Below, piece after piece: positions 1 to 7,694 of a stretch of 12,374 nucleotides of DNA. The position numbers were made by a program, and so were the translations under genes. Location: positions 1 through 12,374 of the forward strand of contig PASI01000027.1 of the NCBI GenBank assembly GCA_002711905.1. The letters are read 5' to 3'. The DNA is from Thiotrichales bacterium. Lineage in GTDB: Bacteria > Pseudomonadota > Gammaproteobacteria > PS1 > Pseudothioglobaceae. The notes beneath the pieces are model-generated. The model was not told the origin of the DNA. It saw nothing but the letters and a program-made list of their open reading frames with translations, and made no database searches. Position 1 is the first letter of the stretch; each line of letters begins with the position of its first letter.

Positions 1-693
1 ATTTGATGAACAATGCTCGACTTGAGAAGCTATATCATCATGAAGAATCTTAAATTCCTCTTCATTACCAACGATAACATGTGCTAACTCTGAAGCTTTT
101 TGATATGCTAATCGTGTGCTTGATTCATCAGGCCAATTCCAAGGCCTATAGTCCAAATCTAACCAAACTTTACAGTCATGATTATTGGCATGTGACATCA
201 TTGCTAATACTTGATTTCTAGAATGATCTTCAATCAAACTGGTTCCTGTGACAACTATATTGCTACTATTAGAAATTGCCAATTTGATATTATCATTACA
301 ATTAACTTGAAGATCTGCTGGGTTATTCCGATAAATCACAACCTCACAGTCCACAGGTCGCTCTTCAGCAATCGCAAGACTCGTTCTTTCATCTCCATTT
401 GTAGTCTGCATCAAATCTATGTCTATTCCTTCACGTATAAGTCGATTCTTTACAAAAGCGCCAACGGGATCTTCAGAGAGCGCAGAAATAAGGGCGACAC
501 TTCCCCCAGATCTTTTCATAGCTATCGCTATATTAGCACCTGATCCTCCTACATCACTCGCAAACGTTTCAGCAGTCATCGTTTTCGTTCCTGATGGCTG
601 GGGGTACAGATCAAGGCCTGCCCTTCCTACCACAAGAGAACTCCAGCCTCGTGTATCTTTATATACTAGATTTTGAATTTGATTACTAGACAT
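1..693 (-). CDS. PfkB-family sugar kinase, IolC-like second copy (3' end outside window)
   Basis: This reading frame starts at ATG 693-691 and stays open to the window edge, giving the first 231 residues of a ribokinase/PfkB-family protein; family members usually have 300-340, so about a third is missing. Visible features are VGRAGLDLY near residues 22-30, the substrate-binding GGSGANIA at 49-56, IYRNNPAD at 120-127, DLDYRPWNWP at 179-188 and VIVGNEEEF at 206-214. These match the 5-dehydro-2-deoxygluconokinase branch. The C-terminal GAGD catalytic motif lies off the window, so activity cannot be judged. The start overlaps the end of the oxidoreductase gene by 8 bp (ATGTCTAG) and has no clear Shine-Dalgarno, suggesting translational coupling. 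It is clearly diverged from the IolC domain at 5784-7694, so it is not a recent duplicate. It may phosphorylate the same or a related deoxy-keto-acid or sugar. The family is sure; the substrate is not. Confidence 0.88.
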   Translation of the reverse strand, partial: MSSNQIQNLVYKDTRGWSSLVVGRAGLDLYPQPSGTKTMTAETFASDVGGSGANIAIAMKRSGGSVALISALSEDPVGAFVKNRLIREGIDIDLMQTTNGDERTSLAIAEERPVDCEVVIYRNNPADLQVNCNDNIKLAISNSSNIVVTGTSLIEDHSRNQVLAMMSHANNHDCKVWLDLDYRPWNWPDESSTRLAYQKASELAHVIVGNEEEFKILHDDIASQVEHCSSN

Positions 694-1813
694 CCAGCCA
701 CTGACCAGAGAGTGCGGACCGGTCGATTGCATCCATTACTCTCTCGATTTTTAATCCATCTGAAAAATTTGGCCATACTGCCTTGCCTGTTTCGATTGCA
801 TCTAGAAGTTGTTTGAGTTCACATACCTTAACATCGATATAACCAAGACTATGTCCTGCATTTGGCAAAAAAGCATCGTAGGGCGGCTGAGCGGGGCCAC
901 TCAAAATAGTTTTAAAGCCCTCCTGTCTAGGGTCATCACTTCGGGTATAAAGTTTAATCTCATTTAAACGCTCCTGATCATGACATATCATCCCTTGTGA
1001 CCCATGAATCTCCCAACGCAAACCACATTTTCTTCCCCAAGCAACTCGACTCACTCTTAGAGTTCCCTTAATTCCACTTTTAAAATGTGCCATCGCTGTA
1101 CAAACATCGTCATTATCAACAACAAGTGTTTGACCCGGATTTTTTGGATCCTGACGCTCTTTGTGAACGGTGTCATAGTCGCCCACTAATCGAGTAATTT
1201 CGCTACCAGTCATGTAGTGGGCCATACTTACCAAATGGCACATGACATCAGCGTTCGATCCAGTTCCAGAAGCTTCCCGGCTCATTCGCCAAGAATGAGG
1301 TCTATCTGGATCGGCTTCATTATCTACATCATAGCTTCCATAAAATCCAATTACACGTCCAATTACGCCCTCATCAATAAGTTTTTTTGCGCTTTGAACT
1401 GCAGGATTTTGAGTATAGTTATAACCTAAAATTGTTTGGGAACTAGAAGCTTCTGAAGCTGCCGAAAACATAGCTTCAGAGTCAGCTAAATTGGTAGACA
1501 TCGGTTTTTCACACCAAACATGCTTTCCAAGTTTTAATGCGGCTACTGAAATCTCTTTATGTAACGAATTAGGGACACAAACAGAAATAAGTTCAACTTT
1601 TGGATCGTTTACCAACTCCATCCAAGAACTCGTGCAACGCGAAAAACCCATCTCTTTCCTCATTACCTCAGCCCTATCAGAATTGTAATCACAAATCATC
1701 TCAAGTTTTGGTCTCAAGCCATCTCCAAAAACACTCCCTGCAGCAGCATAGGCTATAGAATGTGCCTTGCCCATAAATGCTGTTCCAATTACACCTATAC
1801 CTATTGTTTTCAT
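686..1813 (-). CDS. Gfo/Idh/MocA-family NAD(P)-dependent oxidoreductase
   Basis: A complete 375-residue cytosolic dehydrogenase. The N-terminal Rossmann fold begins with GVIGTAFMGKAH (residues 7-18), and the family lysine sits in CEKP (101-104, K103). The catalytic-type D-x3-H pair is D189 and H193 in ADVMCH. The C-terminal alpha/beta domain follows. The long form (about 375-390 residues) with an SWR motif at 174-176 before the catalytic segment resembles the branch holding levoglucosan dehydrogenase and uncharacterised sugar or cyclitol dehydrogenases, rather than the shorter classical IolG. GAGG lies 7 nt before the ATG, and the ATG overlaps the iolE stop by 4 bp (ATGA). Sharing an operon with iolG, it probably oxidises a different cyclitol or sugar stereoisomer, such as scyllo-inositol or an anhydro- or methylated derivative; the substrate is inference. 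Family assignment is very firm. Confidence 0.9.
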   Translation of the reverse strand: MKTIGIGVIGTAFMGKAHSIAYAAAGSVFGDGLRPKLEMICDYNSDRAEVMRKEMGFSRCTSSWMELVNDPKVELISVCVPNSLHKEISVAALKLGKHVWCEKPMSTNLADSEAMFSAASEASSSQTILGYNYTQNPAVQSAKKLIDEGVIGRVIGFYGSYDVDNEADPDRPHSWRMSREASGTGSNADVMCHLVSMAHYMTGSEITRLVGDYDTVHKERQDPKNPGQTLVVDNDDVCTAMAHFKSGIKGTLRVSRVAWGRKCGLRWEIHGSQGMICHDQERLNEIKLYTRSDDPRQEGFKTILSGPAQPPYDAFLPNAGHSLGYIDVKVCELKQLLDAIETGKAVWPNFSDGLKIERVMDAIDRSALSGQWLDV

Positions 1814-2715
1814 TGTCTCGCCTCGATTTCAATTCCAAATTTTTCACAATAGCTTTCAATGTTTTTATAGCCCATTGTGACGTACGTTAAAGGATGCGCT
1901 TTTGCTGGATCCTGTTCTGCCTCAACAACAATCCAACCCTTAAAATCATTTTCACTCACCATTTTAAATAAACCTGGAAAGTCGAAAACTCCATCTCCAG
2001 GAACTGTATAAACTCCATTCAAAACAGCATTTAAAAAACTTGAGTCAGCTTCTAGTGAATCATTTAATATTTCATCCCTTACGTCTTTACAGTGAATATG
2101 CATGACTCTGTCACTATGCTTTTTGTATACCCTTAGAGGGTCTGCTCCAGCATAAATCAAATGCCCAGTATCAAAAACTAAACCAAGATCACTTGTGGTC
2201 ATAGACATTAGCTTATCTATCTCTTCCTCAATTTGAACGACTGTTCCCATATGATGATGATAAGCAAGCTTCATTCCATGAGACAAAGTATATTTAGCTA
2301 ACTCATTAAGCTTCTCAGCCCACTCTTCCCATTGATCATCATCAAGCATAGGTCGTTTTGAAAGTGGCGAGGTAATATCGCCATGAACACAAGCATCCAT
2401 TTCACAATAAACAATAACGTCAGTTCCTAAGTCTTTCAAAAGTTGCATATGTGGTGTTATTCTCTTAATTTCCCCCTCAATACTATCTTTAAGCAATCCG
2501 CCACAAAACCAGCTGGACACAACATCCATATCATATTTGTTAAATAAAGGCTCTAATACAGATACTTCTCTAGGCCATTTTCCTCCCAACTCAAACCCTC
2601 GATATCCCGCCTGACTGCCTTCTTGCAAACAATGCTCTACAGTCGTGTCGCGACCCAAATCAGGCATATCATCATTAGTCCATGATATGGGACTAACACC
2701 AATTTTCACACTCAT
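1810..2715 (-). CDS. iolE: IolE, myo-inosose-2 dehydratase
   Basis: IolE removes water from 2-keto-myo-inositol (scyllo-inosose) to give 3D-trihydroxycyclohexane-1,2-dione, the second step of inositol catabolism, in the cytosol. The 301-residue length is normal for the family. It is an AP-endonuclease-2-like TIM barrel. The opening IGVSPISWTNDDMPDLG (residues 5-21) is the IolE signature. Likely metal-site segments are KLAYHHHMGT (149-158), FDTGH (181-185), HIHCKD (206-211) and VVEAEQDP (263-270). GGAGA lies 6 nt before the ATG, the best ribosome site in this half of the operon. It follows the oxygenase gene after 28 bp and overlaps the next dehydrogenase by 4 bp. The IolE-specific motifs separate it from generic sugar phosphate isomerase/epimerase proteins. 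Confidence 0.95.
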   Translation of the reverse strand: MSVKIGVSPISWTNDDMPDLGRDTTVEHCLQEGSQAGYRGFELGGKWPREVSVLEPLFNKYDMDVVSSWFCGGLLKDSIEGEIKRITPHMQLLKDLGTDVIVYCEMDACVHGDITSPLSKRPMLDDDQWEEWAEKLNELAKYTLSHGMKLAYHHHMGTVVQIEEEIDKLMSMTTSDLGLVFDTGHLIYAGADPLRVYKKHSDRVMHIHCKDVRDEILNDSLEADSSFLNAVLNGVYTVPGDGVFDFPGLFKMVSENDFKGWIVVEAEQDPAKAHPLTYVTMGYKNIESYCEKFGIEIEARQ

Positions 2716-2743
2716 TTATTTTCTCCAAATTATTAATAATATT

Positions 2744-3922
2744 TTAACCAGCAAGCCTAATATGCTGGTGCTCCAGGAGCTTTAAATTAAACTTCTCTAG
2801 ACTCAGTGAGTCTAAAAGCGATTTTTTTGTAAGTTCAAACATACTTATTCCCTGAAGCTTAGAATCAGAATTTTTATCGTAATCTAAGTTTGTGGGAAAA
2901 GCATAACCATCAGTTGCACATGTAAGAACATTTTCAATTAGCCTTTCTGAGAGAGTTTTATTTTTTATATGTTTCAGTAGAGCTGGATATATATGAGTAA
3001 TAATTTTTATATAGTCTATATGCTCCATGGTCTTGCCAAAGGCTGATGAAATTTGAAGTAGATTACCTATTCTATGAAAATCACTTGTTTTATTGGCACC
3101 TGCCGCATGAAATAAAGCTGGATTAAAAAAAATACCATCACCTTTATTCATTGAATTCTGCACTGAATGTTGATTAAAAAAGTCACTAAATTCAGAATCT
3201 CTCCATGTCAAATATCCCAAATCGTATTGATGTGAAAATGGTAGCACGACTGTCGGCCCACTCTCAACAGGCATGTCAGTATGAGCAACACCACCTTGCA
3301 AAGTTAAGTAATTTGAAAGACGGTGCACTGTAACTGGAAATTTCTCAACGACTTCATTTTCTTGAAAACCCAGATGATAGTCTCGATGAGGTTTCTGCAT
3401 TTCTCCACCCGGTCTAACAATGTTAACCTGGGCAGTCATCTGAGAATTGGGTCCGCACCATGACTCAGCTATTAGCTTTACTAAATCATTTGAATAGTAA
3501 TTGATAAATGCATCAGCACTTTCCAAAGCAACTTTTTGAAAACAATTCCAGATTCTAGTATTAGTTCCTGAAGCAAAATGATCATTACTTGTCCCACTTT
3601 CTTTTTCCACAATTTTTTCAAAAATAGCATTACTCTGATCTATTGCATCATGCTGATAAAGATTTCGAATAACAAACACACCTGGACCACCCTCTAAAAC
3701 TTGATGCAACTCTGTTTTTAACCTTCTTTCTTTTTCAACGTTGCCGACAAATGACTTAAAGTGTTTTGCGTCATAAATAACAACATTATTTGAAACTGAA
3801 TCTGAAAGCGGATAATCTTCTTGAAGCGTTTTTTGAGAGCAGATTTTAGTTAAATCGTCATAATCTATATCAGATTCACTGAAGTAAACTTGATGATTTG
3901 ATTTAACTGCTCCTTCTTTCAT
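2744..3922 (-). CDS. Phytanoyl-CoA dioxygenase (PhyH)-like Fe(II)/2-oxoglutarate oxygenase
   Basis: A complete 392-residue protein with the signs of a non-haem iron, 2-oxoglutarate-dependent oxygenase. The iron facial triad is readable as H179-x-D181 in KPHRDYHLGF and H272 in LFHAAGA; R284, 12 residues later, fits the arginine that grips 2-oxoglutarate. Between them, ESGPTVVLPFSHQYD (220-234) matches the PhyH-family segment usually written as NGP-x-x-hydrophobic-x-P-G-S-H. No signal peptide or membrane segment is seen, so it should act in the cytosol. It sits 2 bp after iolD and 28 bp before iolE, inside the inositol genes. The start has no Shine-Dalgarno and no in-frame alternative start lies just downstream; translation is probably coupled to iolD. 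The substrate is unknown. Hydroxylation or O-demethylation of a modified inositol is a guess from context; the family also includes oxygenases for unrelated small molecules. It is not a known step of the Iol pathway. Confidence 0.85.
   Translation of the reverse strand: MKEGAVKSNHQVYFSESDIDYDDLTKICSQKTLQEDYPLSDSVSNNVVIYDAKHFKSFVGNVEKERRLKTELHQVLEGGPGVFVIRNLYQHDAIDQSNAIFEKIVEKESGTSNDHFASGTNTRIWNCFQKVALESADAFINYYSNDLVKLIAESWCGPNSQMTAQVNIVRPGGEMQKPHRDYHLGFQENEVVEKFPVTVHRLSNYLTLQGGVAHTDMPVESGPTVVLPFSHQYDLGYLTWRDSEFSDFFNQHSVQNSMNKGDGIFFNPALFHAAGANKTSDFHRIGNLLQISSAFGKTMEHIDYIKIITHIYPALLKHIKNKTLSERLIENVLTCATDGYAFPTNLDYDKNSDSKLQGISMFELTKKSLLDSLSLEKFNLKLLEHQHIRLAG
2747..2769 (-). other. Short stem-loop at the oxygenase gene end
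   Basis: A perfect 7-bp inverted repeat (ACCAGCA at 2747-2753 and TGCTGGT at 2763-2769) with a 9-nt loop covers the last codons of the oxygenase gene, just before its stop at 2746-2744. It is followed on the minus strand by A+T-rich sequence (TTAAAATATTATT), not a run of T, so it is at best a weak pause or mRNA-stability element. It lies next to the longest gap (28 bp) in the enzyme part of the operon. Confidence 0.35.
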
Positions 3923-3924
3923 GG

Positions 3925-5781
3925 CTAGTAGGGTTGTTTTGTTTTAGATTTCTTATATGAGCTGAGAATTTCTTCACTTTTTTCATTTGAAGACACCTCG
4001 GGAACAGCAACTTCCCACCAACAACCCCCTTCAGGACTTATTTTATGAGAGTCAGTCACTAAACTTATCACATAAGATTTTGTTGATGATCTTGCACGTT
4101 TAAGGGCTGATGCTAATTCATTTATATCTCCAATATGCTCTGAGTTTGCTCCTAAAGATTTTGCATGCATTGCAAAATTAATTTCTGGATGCCCATCATC
4201 TATACTTTTACAGTCTTTTAATAAATTATTGAATGAGTCATTACCAGTGGCATTTTGAAGTCGATTAATACATGAAAAACCTCGATTATCAAGGACGATA
4301 GCAATAATTTTTTGACCCAGCATAACGCTAGTTGCTAGCTCTGAATTGAGCATTAAGTATGATCCATCGCCAACAAGCACGATGACTTCTCGATCTGGCT
4401 GTGCCATTTTTACACCAAGTCCACCAGCTATTTCATAGCCCATACAGGAAAATCCATATTCAGAGTGGTATCCGCCAGTTTGCTCAGTCCTCCAAAGCTT
4501 GTGAAGCTCTCCCGGTAAGCTTCCAGCTGCACAAACTACAATGTCACTTGCATCACCATTCCGCTTTACCTCGCCAAGCACTTGTGCATCTGTAGGTAAA
4601 TTGTCATCAGCACCTGAAGAGCTATTAATTGATGTTATTTCATCATAGTAGTTATTCCAGTTTGAGGCTTCTTTTTCTGCAACTTCAAACCACTTTTCAG
4701 ACGCTTTCCAGTCAGAAAGACATTCATCTAAATTACTTATTCCTAAATTTGCGTCGCCCCACAAAGAAAATGCATTGTGCTTAATTGCATCAAAACGAGC
4801 TACATTTAACTGTATAAGTGTTTTGTCAGAAAATAACGCTCTTGATCCCGATATGAAATCATTTAGTCTTGTACCAATAGCCAAAACTGTGTCCGCCTCT
4901 CTTGCCAGATTGTTGGCTGCATTCGACCCTGTCACTCCAATAGCGCCGACATAACCCGGGTGGTTCCATGTCACTGCACCTTTGCCAGCAGATGTTTCAG
5001 CAACTGGAATTCGATATTTTTTCGAAAATTTTTGTAGTGCACTGCAAGCTTTAGCATAATGAACCCCACCACCAGCAATGATTAAAGGTTTTTTTGAATT
5101 TTTCAAAATTTCAACTGCACGAGTTAACTCGTCATCATCAACCTTTATCTTACGAATAGTGTGTGTTCGCTTTTTGAAAAAAGCTTCAGGATAATCAAAC
5201 GCCTCTGCCTGAACATCTTGAGGCAAGGAAAGCGTAACTGGACCACAATTTTCAGGATCTAATAACGTTTGAATTGCAACAGGCAAACTGTTAATAATTT
5301 GCTCAGGCCTCATGATTCGGTCAAAATATCTACTCACAGGCCTGAAGCAGTCGTTCACACTTACTGTTGGATCAGAAAAATCCTCCAATTGTTGAAGAAC
5401 AGGATCTGGCGTTCTGCTTGCGAAGTAATCTCCTGGTAATAGCAAAACGGGTAATCGATTTACATGGGCTAGTGCTGCCGCTGTTACCATGTTAGTTGCT
5501 CCAGGTCCTATTGAACTTGAACATGCCATCATTCTTTGACGGTTATTAGCTTTTGCATATGCAATTGCAGAATGTACCATGCCTTGCTCACTATGTCCTC
5601 GATAAGTTGGCAACTTGTCTTGATATTCAGTCAAGGCTTGCCCTATACCTGCAACATTTCCATGGCCAAAAATAGCAAAAACACCGGCGAATATTGGTTG
5701 TACACCATCATCTGTTTCGATATATTGGGACGATAAGTATTTAACTATAGCCTGAGTCATTGTTAGTCTAATAGTTTTCAT
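3925..5781 (-). CDS. iolD: IolD, 3D-(3,5/4)-trihydroxycyclohexane-1,2-dione acylhydrolase
   Basis: IolD is a thiamine-diphosphate enzyme that hydrolytically opens the trihydroxycyclohexanedione ring to 5-deoxy-glucuronate. At 618 residues it has normal family length and the three-domain acetolactate-synthase-like layout. The start MKTIRLTMTQA is typical of IolD. The residue likely to activate the cofactor is E65 in YRGHSEQGM. The central domain shows IAGGGVHYA (235-243). The diphosphate-binding motif GDGSYLMLNSELA (471-483) runs to LDNRGF (497-502), and the C-terminal GGCWWEVAVPEVS (585-597) is characteristic of IolD. A purine-rich AGAGAGGA lies 9 nt before the ATG. It starts 2 bp after the iolC fusion stop and ends 2 bp before the oxygenase start. 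No key residue appears missing. Confidence 0.96.
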   Translation of the reverse strand: MKTIRLTMTQAIVKYLSSQYIETDDGVQPIFAGVFAIFGHGNVAGIGQALTEYQDKLPTYRGHSEQGMVHSAIAYAKANNRQRMMACSSSIGPGATNMVTAAALAHVNRLPVLLLPGDYFASRTPDPVLQQLEDFSDPTVSVNDCFRPVSRYFDRIMRPEQIINSLPVAIQTLLDPENCGPVTLSLPQDVQAEAFDYPEAFFKKRTHTIRKIKVDDDELTRAVEILKNSKKPLIIAGGGVHYAKACSALQKFSKKYRIPVAETSAGKGAVTWNHPGYVGAIGVTGSNAANNLAREADTVLAIGTRLNDFISGSRALFSDKTLIQLNVARFDAIKHNAFSLWGDANLGISNLDECLSDWKASEKWFEVAEKEASNWNNYYDEITSINSSSGADDNLPTDAQVLGEVKRNGDASDIVVCAAGSLPGELHKLWRTEQTGGYHSEYGFSCMGYEIAGGLGVKMAQPDREVIVLVGDGSYLMLNSELATSVMLGQKIIAIVLDNRGFSCINRLQNATGNDSFNNLLKDCKSIDDGHPEINFAMHAKSLGANSEHIGDINELASALKRARSSTKSYVISLVTDSHKISPEGGCWWEVAVPEVSSNEKSEEILSSYKKSKTKQPY

Positions 5782-5783
5782 TT

Positions 5784-7694
5784 TTAAATTTCCTCTCTAT
5801 ATTTTTTCCAAGCTTGAATCAATTCGATGTAATTAATAGACACAGAATCAACTAGCTCGTGATCGTTTATTTTATGTTGCATCCACAGTTTAGCTGGCTC
5901 ATAAAAAATAGTTCGACCCACTGTAAAACCCTTACAGATATTATATTTTGCTGCCACACCAAACGACTCTCTAACACTATCAATGGGAGCAGAGAGACCT
6001 AGTAATAATACACCTTGACAATGAGGGTCATGTGTATTTATGACATCGCTTACTTGCGCCCAAGATTCATCTTGGAGAGCTGGCAACTTCCACCAGTCAG
6101 GCTTAATTTTTAAATCATAGAATCGTTTTAAAATCATTGGAATTATTGCTTCTTCATTTTCATATTCTGAAGGAGGAATAACCTCCAGTAACAATTGGTG
6201 ACCACTTTGAATACAGGCGAAATAAAGCTCTTTTACTTTTTGCTCCTGTTTAAGCTTGAGTTCATCTGAATCATCCGGGTGGTAAAAAATCAAGCACTTA
6301 ACAACGTGTGATAGAGGCCAAGACTGCAACTTTGATCCAATAGATTGATCACCCTCAAACTTAAGGGGTCTTGAACTTGGCAGCTCTACAGGTCTTCCTA
6401 TCCACCATGACTTTTCAGCAATCGAATTGAGAGCGTCTTCCCCATAAGTATCATCAATTAAAACACCGATATTTTTTTCAGGAATATTTAATTTTTCGAT
6501 AGTTTTTGTAATGGACTTAATAAATAGCTTTTTCAGCTTAATGATTTGGTTTAAATCTTCACCATAATTCTCTGCAAGTTCAACAAGCTGTTTACGATGA
6601 TCAAAAGCAAACCCAAAAATCTCCGGCTCTTCCTTGCTTCTAAAACTAACTCTATGAAGATGGTTTAAAGTTAAATCTGTACTTGGATTTACGATGTCAG
6701 CTGCATTTTCTATGTAATATAGCAATTCATGCTCACCAGGGATTGCTGGAGCACAGCCATGGCGAGAAACAACTAATGCGCCAGATGCGTTCGCATAATT
6801 AGCACTTTTTTCAAGACTCTCACCTTTAAGATAACCACGTAAAAAACCGGACATAAAAGCATCGCCAGCACCCAAAACATTAAGGATATCGACTTGATTA
6901 CCCTTGATTACATTGAAATCATCTGTGCTATTAGGAATGTCACTCGTAATGACTGTGCACCCTAAAGGGCCTAACTTTAAAACAATAATTGAATTGCTTA
7001 TCTGTCGTATCTTACTCAAGGCTGTTATAGTATCCTCACTACCTCCTGCAATATGGATTTCTTCTTCAGTGCCAACAATAACATCACAATGTGGAAGTAT
7101 TGTTTGCAAGTGCTGGCTAACATCATCGCTTGCAACAAATCGAGATTCTCCATCACCTAACTCTGTTAAGCCCCAAAGCACTGGCCGATAATCAATGTCA
7201 ACAATGACCTGAGTATCAGAGGACTTTGCATACTCTATTGCTTTCATACTTGTCTGATAAGTATTATCGGAGGAAAAATGTGTTCCAGTAATGAGTAATG
7301 CTTTACTGCTCGCGATAAACTCTTTTGTAAAGTCCTTTTCACTGATTGCCATATCAGCGCAGTCTTTACGATAAAAAATAAGCGGAAAGGTTTCTTTATC
7401 TTGAATCCCTAGAACAACTAGGCCAGTTAATCGTTCACTATCAGTAATTACATGAGACGTATCTACACCAACACTTTCAAGTTCATTACGAACAAAACGA
7501 CCCATATGCTCGTTTCCAACCCTAGTAAGCATTGCTGAACTTAGGCCAAGCTTAGAGCAGCCATATGCAATATTTGCAGAAGAGCCTCCCAGATATTTGG
7601 CAAAACTCCCCATATTTTCCAATGTGGATCCAATCTGTTGACCATAAAAATCTACAGCCGCTCTTCCTAAACAAATAATATCAATTGATTTCAT
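5784..7694 (-). CDS. iolC: IolC-DUF2090 fusion: 5-dehydro-2-deoxygluconokinase with probable aldolase domain
   Basis: A 636-residue two-domain protein. Residues 1 to about 330 are a PfkB-type kinase that phosphorylates 5-dehydro-2-deoxygluconate. It shows GRAAVDFYGQQIG (10-22), GGSSANIA (36-43), FYRKDCADMA (107-116) and the catalytic GAGDAF (275-280, base D278). From about residue 345 follows a DUF2090 domain, seen in IFGFAFDHRKQL (359-370), then a WWIGRPVELPSSRPL segment and FYHPDD. Proteobacterial databases commonly annotate this fusion as a bifunctional kinase and 5-dehydro-2-deoxyphosphogluconate aldolase, cleaving to dihydroxyacetone phosphate and malonate semialdehyde. That would explain why no separate iolJ-type aldolase is seen. 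The frame is continuous across the junction. Its ATG shares one base with the iolB stop (TAATG) and has no Shine-Dalgarno, so termination-reinitiation is likely. The kinase role is firm; the aldolase role is from family knowledge. Confidence 0.94.
   Translation of the reverse strand: MKSIDIICLGRAAVDFYGQQIGSTLENMGSFAKYLGGSSANIAYGCSKLGLSSAMLTRVGNEHMGRFVRNELESVGVDTSHVITDSERLTGLVVLGIQDKETFPLIFYRKDCADMAISEKDFTKEFIASSKALLITGTHFSSDNTYQTSMKAIEYAKSSDTQVIVDIDYRPVLWGLTELGDGESRFVASDDVSQHLQTILPHCDVIVGTEEEIHIAGGSEDTITALSKIRQISNSIIVLKLGPLGCTVITSDIPNSTDDFNVIKGNQVDILNVLGAGDAFMSGFLRGYLKGESLEKSANYANASGALVVSRHGCAPAIPGEHELLYYIENAADIVNPSTDLTLNHLHRVSFRSKEEPEIFGFAFDHRKQLVELAENYGEDLNQIIKLKKLFIKSITKTIEKLNIPEKNIGVLIDDTYGEDALNSIAEKSWWIGRPVELPSSRPLKFEGDQSIGSKLQSWPLSHVVKCLIFYHPDDSDELKLKQEQKVKELYFACIQSGHQLLLEVIPPSEYENEEAIIPMILKRFYDLKIKPDWWKLPALQDESWAQVSDVINTHDPHCQGVLLLGLSAPIDSVRESFGVAAKYNICKGFTVGRTIFYEPAKLWMQHKINDHELVDSVSINYIELIQAWKKYREEI

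Noticed and set aside
211..676. Two overlapping plus-strand open frames (211-543 and 419-676)
   Set aside because: They lie opposite the well-supported PfkB kinase, show no recognisable domain, have low-complexity composition and lack ribosome sites.
1..693. Kinase fragment as a pseudogene copy of iolC
   Set aside because: The frame is open to the edge, key N-terminal motifs are intact and the sequence is strongly diverged from the IolC domain; truncation is due to the window edge.
2744..3922. Specific calls such as ectoine hydroxylase or phytanoyl-CoA hydroxylase
   Set aside because: Only the general PhyH fold motifs are seen; no ectoine or fatty-acid genes are nearby, so a specific substrate is not supported.
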